64,000 nt of DNA. It comes from Cinnamomum chago (Eukaryota; Streptophyta; Magnoliopsida; Laurales; Lauraceae). The notes beneath the pieces were generated by a model. It made no database searches. It saw only the letters and a program-made list of their open reading frames with translations, and was not told the origin of the DNA. Numbering within the stretch: position 1 is the first letter of the stretch; each line of letters begins with the position of its first letter. The stretch is from the NCBI GenBank assembly GCA_038049695.1, contig CP142454.1, positions 12,690,501-12,754,500 of the forward strand, written 5' to 3'. Shown here piece after piece: positions 23,128 to 35,389 of the stretch. The position numbers and the translations under genes were made by a program.

Positions 23128-24395
23128 TAGTGAGTTAACTTTCTTATTGGTATTCCCTTTTGTTCTTTTTTTTTTTTTGTTTTTTCTTTCCTTTATTAAT
23201 TCAATTTTGCAACTTAGAAAAAAAAAAAAAAAAAAAACAAGCTTAGTCTTTGTTTTAGTGAACAGACGAAGTGGGAAACGACACACGAATCCATATATAA
23301 AAAAGGAATGGTTTTGGGAATCAAATGCGATGGGAATTCTGAAAAGGGATTGAGGGAAAAGTAAGGCGCGAAATAAGAATCTTAATAAAGTAGAGGAAAA
23401 ACACACCATTTGAAATGCAGCAGAAGAACAGCAGGGTGCAGAAGAACAGCAGGGTGATACAGAGAAGTTAAACCATAGAAAGGGAATAAGCATAAAGAGG
23501 GAAGGTGCTACCCGATTCAAGGGTGGATGATAATATCACTGCCTGTGCGTAATATAAGCTGTACAAATTCTCTGGTGTAAAAATTCTACACTCGAACCAA
23601 TCTCCATCGATTTCAGGTGGGGATACGGTTAGGGTACAGTGATTGCTAAATCGAATTTCATTTTCATGAATGGTTAAGTCACCTCATGTCATGTCTAGTA
23701 AAGGGAGGTTTTGAAACTTTGAATGTTGAGTGAAACAGAAGATATTAATCCAATCAAATAATTGTTAACCCTTAGCTCTAAGTCTTTAAAGTTTAATAGA
23801 AATGTATTGCACAAGTTTTACATGATAGTATTGAATGATAAATAATTTGCGAAAAGTGTAAAATTTAAGATCGTATGGATTCAATAAATTAAGCCCATGC
23901 ACATGAAATGAATAGAGTGACTAGCATTTGAATTCACTTCTTCAAAACTCTAATAAAATTGGTAACTAGGGTTGGCAATAGGTCAGTCTAGGGCCTTATC
24001 ATATCTTCACATACGTAGGTTAGGCCTAGGCTCACCCAAAGCCCTCGACATGCCTACATTAGCTATACTTTTAACCTAAGGTTAAAGGCTAGGGCTGAAA
24101 GAAAATAAATTTTATTTCTTTTATTTCTTTTAACATCATCAACTGCCAACCTAATCTAGCCAATCCAATTCGTTGTTGATATTTCCAATATATAATATGA
24201 TCTCATATTGTAGCTTGGCTGATTAGAGACATCAGTATAGGAGAGAGTGGAAGTGTTTGAGTCCCGAATTTTTCATAAAAGGAAAAAACTGAGCATGGTA
24301 ATAAACGCATTTACATATTTAACTGATTCACGTCTTTTTGGATATTGAAGTGGCATGGAGCACCCTTGCAACAATGTTTTTTTTTTTTTCCTTAT
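23128..24395. other. no gene seen
   Basis: AT-rich sequence with poly(T) near 23169-23180 and poly(A) near 23219-23238. A CTAGGGTTGGCAATAGG motif near 23965 resembles the outer end of hAT elements, but no partner end was found. Confidence 0.45.
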
Positions 24396-24975
24396 CTGCA
24401 CATTCAAAATGGATTCAAATGGGCCTTTTGGTTTGCATGGAATTGGAACCTCTATATTCAAATGGCGCCATTTGTTTGCATAAAACTGGATATATGAGAA
24501 CTCATTGTCAAATGTCCTGCTTATTATCATAGTATTGGAATACGTACGTTATTGGAATACGTAGGGACTTATTTTGAATGTCCCATATGTTTGCATGGAA
24601 TCAGAACATATAGATATTTATAATTAAATGATCTTGTATGTTTTAACGGAATTGAAATACATAATAATTTATTGATGGAATGACCTGTTTGTTTACATAG
24701 AATTACAAGACATGAGAAGTAATTGATTCAATGCAAGGAAAATTTATTTGCATGTAAATAAAATACATAACATGTAATTGATTTAAATGGGCTTATTTTT
24801 TTTTATATGAAATTGAAATACGGAGAATCTTATTGATGGGATTATTGGCGTGCCATTAGACTATATAAGAGTAAATTGATTAAAATGGGTTAGTTAGTTT
24901 GCCTAAAATTGGAATAAATAGGGATTCATTGTCAAATGGGCCTCTTGTTTTGCATGAAATGAAATACGTATATAG
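24396..24975. repeat. degenerate tandem repeat, ~50-65 bp unit, about ten copies
   Basis: A loose consensus of TCAAATGGGCCT, TTTGCATGGAATTGGAATA, then GGGATTCATTG recurs near 24434, 24475, 24530, 24590, 24640, 24692, 24750, 24800, 24898 and 24951. Copies vary in length and are well diverged, suggesting an old array. Confidence 0.6.
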
Positions 24976-25258
24976 ATAAAACGTATCCATGTTTTATTTA
25001 AAATCATTTCAAAAAACAATTTCATATATTTAAACATAGAGGCACAAAAACATATTTAATATATAATGGACAAAGGCATATATACATATATTTGTCATCA
25101 TCATCATCAAATGAAAGCCTTATCCCGACTATATTGATATTAGAGAATAAACAAAGGCATACACACACATATATTTATATTACATTTAAATTACTATAAG
25201 AGAATAAGCAAAGGAGCAGCCTAAGCTGGGGGTGAGCTTATTATTGTCTTATCCCAGC

Positions 25259-25348
25259 CCTCAAGTTGACATGCTTTTTAAAAATACGCCTCAAGTTGAC
25301 ATGCTTTTTAAAAATACGCCTCAAGTTGACAGGCTTTTTAAAAATACG
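25259..25348. repeat. 30-bp tandem repeat, three copies
   Basis: Three head-to-tail units start CCTCAAGTTGACATGC and end TTTTTAAAAATACG. The third copy has one base change (CATGC to CAGGC). Confidence 0.95.
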
Positions 25349-25479
25349 CCTTACTCTATCCTTGCCCCTTTGTTTAGCATGAAGTTGAGTGGAAGAGGAG
25401 TAAAAGGGGCCGATGTGACACAAACTCTTATTTCTTAGGGCCATTTTGGTAACTCTATTAATATAGTCAAATCAAGTAA

Positions 25480-25930
25480 AGTTGATTTTGAAGAAAGAAT
25501 AAAATATAAGTGAGTTATGATGGTATTTTATTTTTAGTTGTTTGTTATGGAATCTTTTTGACTTTTTGTATAGAAAAGTGGAGTTTTTTTGGATTTTAGT
25601 GGATAAAGGCAGTTGTTTTTTGACTTTTTGTACGAAAAAGATAGAGGGAGTTTTAAATAAAGTACATTTGATGTGACATCTTGTTTGAAAAATGGAGGCT
25701 TTACTTCATTTTGATTGTATTAATAAAGTGGTAAACGATTTGTGTTTGAATGGAAGATGTAAAAGTATTATAAAACTGATGTGATATAAAATTTTAATTT
25801 ATAGGTGTCCGGATGAGAAAAAAGAAAAGGTGAAAATTTTGATATAACAAAAAATAGGGACTTTTGTCATATTTTGTTCTACTCTCCATAAACCTAAAAT
25901 AAAGTGGGGAGGAGTAAAATTTTGTTTTTC
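25480..25930. repeat. AT-rich dispersed repeat, copy 1
   Basis: Shares ordered words with 26690-26965: AAAATATAAG, GACTTTTTGTATA, GTGGAGTTTTTTT, TTTTAGTGGA and CTTGTTTG near the end. Probably two copies of one non-coding element. Boundaries are not sharp. Confidence 0.35.
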
Positions 25931-26689
25931 TAGTGTTTTTTTTTTTTTTTTACTTTAAACCCTTTTTTTTTTTATTGAACTTCATTTATGATTTGATCCG
26001 TAACTCTTTTGCTCTTCCTCTGGTGTAAACAAATAGTTACCTATGATAAGAAAAGCACCTCGCGTTTTATATATGATGATGATGATTATGTCTCGCGAGA
26101 AAATGAAAATGGTTTGACGGGACGGGGCCCACCATTGAGATTGACAAAATCTGTTTCCTAGAGACGTGGGCGGGGCGTGGGTCGTTTGGTTTTCAAACAC
26201 TCGACAAGTCTTCATTTGGTTTGATTAGGAAACATTTTACGTCGATACACGTCTTCTTTCAACGAGCCCAAGCCACGCGGCCCTGGTCCTGGCATCCATC
26301 GTACCTAGGCCATGAAACGTGGCATACTCTGCACATTAGATGATCATGATTGCTTAAGTGGGGTCCACACAAGGTAATGTTGAATATTTGCCTGTTAATG
26401 TGGACCCCGGATCCTCTGTCTGTGATACTTTTTTTCAAACCCAATCATGGGAATATATTGAGATAAGATAATCTCAACCATTTAATTAGATGAATTCCGA
26501 TTGCTAGCTCCACTTATACATCCTAAATTCCTATTCAAAAGGAGTGGGTTCCATTGTTATTTGATTGAGTAATATGATGGAAACTTGACTGATCAAAAGT
26601 GGGCCCATGTGGTCACCATAGAACTGGGCTATACATGCAATTTGATCGTAGGAGAGAATTTCCCTCCAGAGCACTGGCTTCTATTAAAA

Positions 26690-26965
26690 GGGCTAAAATT
26701 GATAAAGAAAAGGTAAAATCTTTTAATAGCCATCAAATGGATTTGAAGTATGGTGAGATGAAGCATCAAATCAAGATAAGATAAAATATAAGATTTTGAC
26801 CTTTTGTATATAAAAGTAGAGTTTTTTTTTTGTCTTTTAGTAGAGAAAGGAGGTTTTTTTTTTTTTTTTTTTTTATTTAGAGGAAATTTTGAAATTGTGT
26901 AATTTTATTATGACCCCTTGTCATTTCTTGTTTGGATTCACTTTACTTCACTTTAACTAGTTAAC
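26690..26965. repeat. AT-rich dispersed repeat, copy 2
   Basis: The second copy of the repeat described at 25480-25930, with GACCTTTTGTATA, GTAGAGTTTTTTTTT and TTTTAGTAGAGAAAGG in the same order. A T-run at 26857-26874 interrupts it. Confidence 0.35.
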
Positions 26966-27316
26966 TGCCACACAGGCAGGAAATCATAACACATTATTAC
27001 TCTAATAAACAAAATTCTAGAATCGTGAGGTTCCTTCATCCTTCTACATCTCCATCATATATCCTTCACCTCAGTTTTGATGTATTTTTATTCCAATCAA
27101 CTTTACTATCAATTCATTGGAATTAAATACTGGGCAAATAAACAAGTCATTCCTCTTGTGATTTATATTCACGACCGATTGGTTGTAGCACTATGTTGAA
27201 TTTTATTCTCTAACCGATTCTACCAAAACCATAAGAAATTAGTAAGAGAGCATTTATTGGCACCAAATTTTTTGTTTTCCCCATTGCACTAAAAGACAAA
27301 AAAAGAAGGTTTTTCC

Positions 27317-27540
27317 TAAACTACCCCTCCCCTCTTTCCCTCATCCTCTCCCTCCCCCCTCTTCCCTCATCGTCTCCCAACCCAACCCACCCCACCCTCC
27401 CAGTCTCCCATGGGGGCTGATCCCCGGCCGACCTTCCTCCCCCCTCCCCCTTTCCACCCCACCCTCCCAGTCTCCCATGGGGGCTGATCCCCGGCCGGCC
27501 TTCCTCCCCCCTCCCCCTTTCTCCCCCTCTTTCTTTCTCA
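27317..27540. repeat. C-rich tract with a 67-bp tandem duplication
   Basis: The tract is almost all pyrimidine on the plus strand. Two 67 bp units (27394-27460 and 27461-27527) share ACCCTCCCAGTCTCCCATGG, GGGCTGATCCCCGGCCG and CCTTCCTCCCCCCTCCCCC. The complementary strand has several G-runs of three to six, so it could form G-quadruplexes. Confidence 0.8.
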
Positions 27541-27555
27541 GCCCAATCAAACATT

Positions 27556-28578
27556 AGAAAAAGGCTTAGAGAGTAAATGATGAGTCACAGCAAATGAGCA
27601 AAGAGTGATCCAATGTTACTTTTAAACAACAAAGGATACGTTTAACTGCTGCCCAACGGTTGGTAGTTGGTCGATGCATAAATTGACACACTTTGCCAAC
27701 AACAAATGCCACATCCGGTCAAGTTATAGCAAGGTATTGTAGGGAGCCAACTACGCTTCGGTAAAGCGTTGGGGTCTGAGAATGCATCTCCTATGAATTG
27801 AGAAAGAAATGTGGTAGAAGTCATTGGAGAGGAAACACCTTTGGCATTTAGCATATTGGTCTTTTTCAGAAAATCATGAATATATTTTCTCTGAGAAAGG
27901 AAAAGATCCTGTTTATCAAAGAGCGCCTAGACATCAAGAAAATAGTGAAGAGTACCCAAATCTTTCAAGGCAAAGTCACATTGCTGAGAACTGATCAATG
28001 AACATATAAAATGAGAATTTGGTCCAGTCATAATGATATCGTCCGCATAAACCAACATGTATATAGGAGATGGTCCTTTGTTGAAAATAAATAGAGAGGA
28101 ATCCGACCAAGAGCCAACGACGCCTAACTCCAGAATGCGAACACTTAGGCGAGAAAACTAAGCTTTAGGCGCCTATTTAAGGCCATAAAGAGCTTTCTTC
28201 AAATGGAATACATGACGAGGGCATTGCGGGTGTGTAAATTAGGAGGTTGCACCATGTAAACATCTTCTTAAATGATGCCATGCAAAAAGGCATTCTTCAC
28301 GTCGAGTTGCTTGACAAAGATAGGATTAATTGGATAGTGACAAGTTTGACAACTGGGCTGTAGGTTTCGCCATAGTCAATATCTGGTTGTTGATGAAACC
28401 CCTTCACAATTAGTCGATCCTTGTAACGCTCAATGGTACTGTCAGCTTTTCTTTTGATACAAAACACCTGTTTACAGCTTACTAAGTTCATGTGAGGTTT
28501 AAAAGGGACAAGAGTACAGGTGCCCTTGTGCATTAATGCATAAAGTTCTTCATTCATGGCATTTTGCCACTCCGGAGA
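27556..28578 (-). pseudogene. Ty1/copia reverse transcriptase fragment (downstream part)
   Basis: The minus strand carries degraded copia pol: PEWQNAMNEELYALMHKGT at the start of the RT region, then KARLV-like and GFHQQPDIDYGETYSPVV. Next come FVKQLDVKNAFLHG and the catalytic MLVYADDIIMTG near 28030-28060 (two aspartates kept). After that are a KGVSSPM segment and the beginning of the RNase H region (AAVKRIL), where the homology ends near 27556. Stops and frameshifts occur at several places (for example after LHGII and in the KALYGL stretch). It is the 3' part of an element split by the solo LTR that follows. Confidence 0.85.
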
Positions 28579-30811
28579 TGTCACGACCCGGACCCGAAAT
28601 CAAAGTCATTAGGGTTAACTCCCGGGTCGCGATATTAATCATACTTACTCCCGTAAACACCGTTTAACCGAAGTTACAACGAAGTCTACAAGGGATCTTG
28701 CATACGTACCTGTCAATGTACAGTTGCGGAAATGCATAATAATATACATTGACACCATTTAACAAAATGAATCAGTCTATTTACTTTGAACTGCACAGTT
28801 CACTTTACATCGTTCAGTTTTCCTATATCAACCACTGCATATTTAACATACAATGCAGGGGACACCATATACATGTACCTACAATACCAAAATGAATATA
28901 TAAAACATTTCTCAAAAGTTTCCAAAAGAGTCCAATGAACCGCTCTCTGATCACGTCCATTCAGCTAGACCTCCTGGAGGTAGCGAATGGGCCTCCTCCG
29001 ATGGCGAGACGGTCGCTGAGGGACCGGCACGGGCAACTGAGCTTGTAATATCATCAGTAATACCGTGAACATGACGGTTCAACAAGGTATACATACATTT
29101 ATAGCATGTTCATAATTCCTATCAATTCATTGTTTAACAGTGCTAGACAATCCACAATAAACAGAAATAACTATGACAATAATATGGCAACTACACTAGC
29201 ATTGGTTTTAACTCCATTCAGTTCTTCCTAAAAGGAAGCATTTCATATTCATTTATTCATTAGGTTTAACCTTTATTAATGGCTTTTCAGTGTATGACTT
29301 TTCAGTCAATGATCTTTCGGTCCAATAAGGTGGGATCTCCCAGTGTCTTGATCAGAGATCACTGGTGTCACCACGGGCTCCGGAACACCCCAATCTCATC
29401 TACTGCAGTAGGAATAGACATTTCATTTATTAATTCATATTTCAGTTCAATTCAATAATGAGTTCGGAAAGCACTAGGTAGTGCTAGACCCTTTAACAAT
29501 TCATACCAATCTCATTCTCATTCTAAAGCAAGTCTCTAACCAACACTTGAGTGCAACTATGGTTATCAATGCAAGTATTACTTTTGATGACATTACTTAG
29601 TTGATTATGCATTCAAATAACCCTAGTTAACACTTATGGAGGTGTACATACCACTTAACTATACGAGAACCATTGATGACCACATAAGCGATCTTAGTTC
29701 TCGCAAAATTCCGAAATTTCCACTTTACTATTAATGTGTGTTTCTGTATCAGGTTCGCTCGAGCGAGTAAGGTTCGCTCGAGCGGACACCTCATAGAATG
29801 ATGGTCGCTCGACCGCATTTTAATGTTCGCTCGAGCGACCGGTCCAGGACGCATTTTCTCTGAAACAGAACCTTGGTCGCTCGAGCGACCCCCTGTTCGC
29901 TCGAGCGAACTGTCCAGAATTTGACTCCGAAATTCTGATTCATTCTCTCTTCTTTCTCACTCACTTCTCCATTATTCCTCCACAACCTGCAAGCATAATG
30001 GGACCTCCTGTCCCCTCCACACACACCATCCATTTTCACTTAATCTAACAGATCATACATAATATAATTAGGGTTTTTAAACCCATTATGCACCCTAATC
30101 ATCATTTATTTCTATCAAAATCCACAAAACCACAAAACTACTTCAACAAGCATAAGCACATGTATTACTTGCCTCAATTGAAGCTTTGCTTTCTATAAAC
30201 CCCTTTCTTAGCTTGGATTGAGTTGGAATCCTCTCCTTGAAGCTTGGATTCCAAGAACCTTTAACAAGATGATGAAGATGATGAACTCCTCTTCACTCCA
30301 ATCACCTCAAGTCCCTTAGATGAAGAAGAAATGAAAGGAAGAAGAAAGAAATGGATGGAAATGTTGCTTAGGGTTTCCTGGGATGGATGAACTCAAAAAT
30401 GAGTTCATTTGGGTTATATAAGAGGTGAATTTGCAATTAAGTCTATTAAGTCCCTTTTATTCCAATTCAAGTCAAATGATGGTCCATTTGATCCAATATT
30501 CATCGAATCACTTCAAGTCTTTTATGAAAGTTAGTGTACTCGTCGAGATACACATGTTGGTATCAAGAGTTTTCGACTTCAACAAAATACGTATAAATCC
30601 GTATTTATACACAAGTCCTTCATTTGCTTGTTTAAGCTCTATTTCGATTCAATTTAGTTCTTAATCTTGTCTAACACTTCATTAAGCCTAAATTAGGCTA
30701 ACTCAACTTCATTTGGTGATAAATCACCATTAAGTCATTTAAACCGGCTTAATTAGTCTTAAGTTCCATTAATTAGAGTTAATTGGGATTATCTCGGGAC
30801 GGAGCCTAACG
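28579..30811. mobile_element. 2.2-kb solo LTR inserted in the copia fragment
   Basis: Starts TGTCACGACCCGGACCCG and ends GGAGCCTAACG, where many plant LTRs of this type end CA (one base change here). A 5 bp target duplication GGAGA flanks it at 28574-28578 and 30812-30816. With the insert and one GGAGA copy taken out, the copia reading frame runs straight across the site, which confirms both borders. No internal gag-pol is present, so this is a solo LTR of about 2233 bp. The parent lineage (probably Ty3/gypsy, judged only by LTR style) is not proven. Confidence 0.8.
29755..29908. repeat. six copies of palindromic TCGCTCGAGCGA
   Basis: Within the solo LTR the 12-mer TCGCTCGAGCGA occurs perfectly at 29755, 29827, 29877 and 29897, and with one or two changes at 29774 and 29805. 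It is usually preceded by GT or GG and sometimes extends to GTTCGCTCGAGCGAAC. Each copy is its own reverse complement. It stands out against the AT-rich surroundings. Confidence 0.9.
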
Positions 30812-31140
30812 GGAGACTTGACAACCTGGGTGAAGCATGTTGGTTCAATAAGTGATGATGGAGTGAGAAGCACCGGTGGTGGTGGAAATGGAATGAGCTC
30901 ATCAAACGTTTGTTTTGGCTTGAAAATGTTATGCTCATGAGACTGTGTGTAACCATCGGATGTGTTGTATGGAGATGTGGTACGAGATACATCCGTGTGG
31001 GGAATATCAGATGTTGAAAACTCATTAAGCGGTACCTGTACATCAGAAACTTGAGAAACAAACATTAGAGTTAGGGGCTGGAGGTGATGACGGACTACGA
31101 TGAATGTCTTTGTTAGGAAGAAAATAGTGAAAACTACTAG
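30812..31140 (-). pseudogene. Ty1/copia pol fragment (upstream linker part)
   Basis: Minus-strand sequence with SSLIEPTCFTQVVKSP directly continuous with the RT start on the other side of the solo LTR. Upstream is a low-complexity Ser/Pro-rich stretch typical of the integrase-RT linker of copia elements (near NIFKPKQTFDELI). Beyond 31140 the similarity fades, so integrase proper was not found. Confidence 0.7.
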
Positions 31141-33377
31141 CATAAGATGGGATGCATTTTATCCTTCCATAATCTATCAAAAGGAAGAACTTGTGTTGAG
31201 GCTTGCTAAATTTGATGCCAACTTTCATGTGGGAGAGGTGAATTGATAGGACACATGTGCCACATTCAAACCATGCATGCATTGGGCGGCCCACAGTATA
31301 GATCACATGACCCAAAAAAGGACCTATTTATTGGTTAAGTGGGCCACTTTTGCTTCTTCATCAAAGAGATTTTAAAAACAGAGAATTTGAATTGTATTCT
31401 CGTTGATACTCATTAGGAGAGCATTGACTATTATATTTATAAAAATGTTACATTATGTTTGATACAATGTGATAGACTTCTGATGCTATTATTTCTCCTC
31501 AATGCTTGGTATTGTTGAGATTATCTCTTCATTGGCTGGTGGATGTATCTTTGACTTCTTCTTATTTGTTTGAATTGTAGTTGGGCTCATCAGATGGCTT
31601 GTCAACTGGATTTCTGGAAGTGTCTCAATACTTCATATAGATTCTCCTCTTAAAAAATTTATGAGGGTAAGGGTTACTGCAATAAAGACGAGAGGAGAGA
31701 AGTGAAACTTTTTAACTTTATTTTTCCTTATGTACCAGTTCCAAACCTAAGTAAAATAGGAAGGTTAGTCCGGTTGGCTAAGAAAGACTAGTAACTCTTT
31801 AATATGAGTTCTGTTTTGGATGGTATAAAACTTCAGCAATGGCGATGGTTAAGGCAGGAACAAAAGAAAAAAAAAAGGGGAAAAAAAAATCAGCCCTTCA
31901 TTCATGGAATTTAGAAGACGCAAGTAATCTTCTTTTTTCAAGTTTACGCAAAAGACATAAAAAAAACTAACGGCACGCGTCCGGAGAAACAAAAAACAGA
32001 GGAAAAAGCATCTCTCAACTTTACCCATTGTAAGGTTTTTTCTTGAAATTGCGTTGCATAAACATATCCTATAAGTAAACACTTATACCAAATGTAAGGC
32101 AAACCAACAATGCTAGTGTTGGCAAATGAGCCACACGTGTAGTTGGGCCCACCCATGTGACAAGGCACTTGGGCTCCACTACAAAGATAAATCGATGGTA
32201 TTAATGTTTATGTGCTGGTTAGGTACTTCCCACTGCAGTAGTGGGCTCTGATACTCAGTTTGTGAGGAATGTACTAATTTTGATCTTCGTAAAATAAATA
32301 GCACAATGACCCATGTAAGTCTAGGCCCAGCTTGTATATAGAGGCTTAGTTTTCTTGTTCAAGACCAAAATTGTTTTGGATTACTTGTTTGGCATGCAAG
32401 TCGAGAATTTGAGACTAAAATTATAATCTAAAACATTACAATATTAAACGTAAATTTGCCCAAACAAAGACAAGTTCTTTTAAGGAACACGCTTAGATAT
32501 GAATTTTTCAAATACTGATTTGCACTTGCCAAACAGATTTAATGCCATATTCAATGGATTTTAATGCTAATGGTGAACACAATGGTTTTTTTGTTGCTTT
32601 CTACAATGATACCTAAGAATTCTTGTCAATTGTTTTATGCATGGTCAAAATAAGGAGCGGGTGAAATAACAAAAAATAGGTAGGAAAATGATAAGGTATG
32701 GGCTAACCACATGTGCAATCTTTTCTAGAATCGATCTATGATCAATTCTATTCCTTCACAATCACCTAACCTCTTTACTAACTTGGGCCTAATTTTGATC
32801 ATCATTAGAGTGAGAGTTGCAGCTGAATCAGATCCCTTGTCTAACATTGTTGTTCAAATAGTTGGATTAATAGCTATCATTTATCTAACAACATTGATTT
32901 CTCCTTTTCAGTAAAGCCTCTTCAACTGCGGGAGCTTATCATCTCAACCTACATTGTGATCGGTGGTAGTATTTAGTGGCCACACAAAGATGACTGCTCC
33001 TTACTAAGATGATCCCAGATCATGCTAGAGCAAGCCTAACGTCCTGACCTTTTCAAGGTTCTCATCCAAAAGGAAATGGGGAAGGCTATCCTATCCATAT
33101 ATATTAACCTCTCAACAAAGTTGCCATTGTTTCAGTGGGACTGAGTGGCATAAAATTACGCGTAATTCTGGCATCTTCATGATCTCACAATCGTGTTGGC
33201 AAGTGGGTGTAGTCATTTTCAGAAATACCCAAACCATCCCATGCGTGGGGCCCACATGACAATTGGGTTATATGCAGGCATAAAAGGTCTTGGTAGGACT
33301 TGTGCAAAAAAGGAGAATTGACCAATCACATGAGGTAATATTTTGACACCTTCAAAGTTGTTTGATTCATAATGAAC
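31141..33377. other. intergenic, no gene seen
   Basis: No coding region or sharp repeat was recognised. The short open frames are not supported by any motif. Confidence 0.5.
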
Positions 33378-33837
33378 GTACAACAGGTCTTAAACTTGAC
33401 AATCGTCCCATAATTGATGGAAAAAATATAATTATTACAGAACTGTACATCTGTAGGATATTCTACATTGCGATATCTTAGGGATGTAAGATATCGCATT
33501 ATTTGTTATTCTATGACCATAGAATATTGTAAAATTACCCCTTCTCGCCTAAAAAGGATATAAGATCTTGCACCTGAGTTTAAATCTTTGGTTTTGAGAT
33601 ATGCCTGAGAACCTCCCAGTGCCTGAACACACAAGTAGGAAGAAGGTAAAACAAAGTTTTAAATTTGTGGTGAAAACATGCTTTGCATTTGGGTGGGAGC
33701 CGGGAATGGGCAATCTTGCGATATTCTATGGTCATAGGATATTAGATAATGCAATATCCTATATCCTTAGGATATCGCAATGTGAGATATCCTATAGACG
33801 AACAGTTCTGCGTTGTCGAATTTAAGACCTTTTGTAC
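33378..33837. mobile_element. MITE with long (~100 bp) terminal inverted repeats
   Basis: The left arm (33378 to about 33537) and right arm (about 33715 to 33837) are inverted copies: GTACAACAGGTCTTAAA against GTACAAAAGGTCTTAAA, CAGAACTGT in both, TTGCGATATC in both, and CTATGACCATAGAATAT in both. The left arm has an extra ~30 bp AT-rich stretch. The ~180 bp centre is non-coding. No clear target duplication was found. The long arms suggest a Mutator-like or foldback origin. Confidence 0.65.
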
Positions 33838-35137
33838 TAAAATAGTTAAGATGAGTGTCAGATTTGGATTGATTATTCACGCTTAAATTTACTATGGTAT
33901 GGGGCAAAGTGTTGCCCATAGGCTTGGACCATTCGTAGGTAATGAACAGCCTGCCCCGCCCTGGAATCTTCACTTTATTTATAATATTCTTTTTATGTGT
34001 GATTCGAAGGCAATAAAACCGATTCAATTATGTCCAATCTGATTACCCCAATTAGCAGGCTCTTTTGCATTGTTTTGATCAATCTTCTTCAAAATCATAG
34101 CCTTATCCCCTTTATCTAGTCTAGGATTAAACCAAGTCAAGTTATATATATACCATTTTTATATTGTATATATAGTCGATTTTTATTTTTGTTCTATTAA
34201 TCTATCTTTTAGTTTTCCAAGGCAATGCATGATATAATAGAATGAATGAAAGATACAACTCTTGCATAATTTGAATCTTTTCCTTTATGAAGTTTGATAA
34301 AAAAAAGGGGTAGGCTAGATATATAGATGGAGATAAAAAGGATAGATTTAAAATATTACACCTTATATGAGGATTTGGCTCGGGATAGATCAAAATGGGT
34401 AAATAAAATTTTATAGCGGAACCCAAGTTGAAACTAAATGCCAAAAGCACTCTCTGTAAACTGTAGATGTTATGGAATCACGGATCCAATTATCTATTAG
34501 AGATCAGTCAAGTATGGTTCACTCTTAAAAATCCAATAACAGGGATAGACACCTTGGACGTAATAGATAACGAGATAGATGGTTTAGATCTAATGGAAAG
34601 AAATGGAAAAAAGAGAGCGATCTAGTGTTATGGATAATGTATTGAGATAATTCGCAATTGCAATCTCCCATGTCTATATATAGCCTTTTGGCTAATGGGT
34701 AATAAGATTTTTATTCAAATTCGAATGAAGAGATGATATGAAAGAGTTGGGTCAAACTCTCTCAATTTGAATTTGAATGGAAATATGAAAAGAATAGAGA
34801 ATTTAATTAGATTCAAACTATTCTTATTCCGGTCACCCTGAGACTCCTTATGAGTAGGCTTGTTAATGGGACACGTTGAAACGGGTAAAAAGCCCGGCCC
34901 GGCCTAGCCTGGCCCAAGCTCGAAAAAATAGGGCTTTTAAAAAAATTTGAGCCCAATGGGCTGAGCTTGGACAATACATTTCAAAGCCTGGCCAAAATGG
35001 GATTGAGACTGGGTAAAAACAACCCAGCCCGTTCAGGCCTGGCCCGGCCCGGCCCGCTGTAAAGTCATTTAATAATAATTATTTATATATTACAATGGTG
35101 GAAATTAAATTCAACCAAGTATCTTATTTTATCTCGA

Positions 35138-35365
35138 ATGGCTCGTGATATTTTAGCTATTCCAGTTTCTACCGTTGCTTCAAAGTCAGCATTTAGCACC
35201 AGAGGGAGGGCACTTGACCCACATAGGACTTCTTTGAAACCAAATACAGTAAAAGCATTAGTTTGTGCCCAAGATTGGTTTATTCATGACCCAACTAGTG
35301 ATGGAGATTTAGACAATGATGGGCATGCACTAACTTATGTTTTAGACATATTAAAAGAAAAATAA
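35138..35365 (+). pseudogene. hAT transposase C-terminal dimerisation domain, remnant
   Basis: The translated frame includes ILAIPVSTVASKSAFSTRGR, the hallmark of the hAT C-terminal dimerisation region (usually ASESAFS; here Lys replaces Glu). SLKPNTVKALVCAQDW follows, as in plant Ac/RICESLEEPER-like transposases. The BED finger and the catalytic RNase-H-like domain are missing, so it cannot encode an active transposase. Confidence 0.85.
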
Positions 35366-35389
35366 TCTCTATTGATTTCTTTTTTTTTA

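Noticed and set aside
23147..23520. Long frames over the poly(T)/poly(A) region next to the TRIM
   Set aside because: They are low-complexity read-through of homopolymer runs and TRIM sequence.
27321..27554. Gly/Arg-rich minus-strand frame in the C-rich tract
   Set aside because: It is the translation of a duplicated simple-sequence tract with no sign of a gene.
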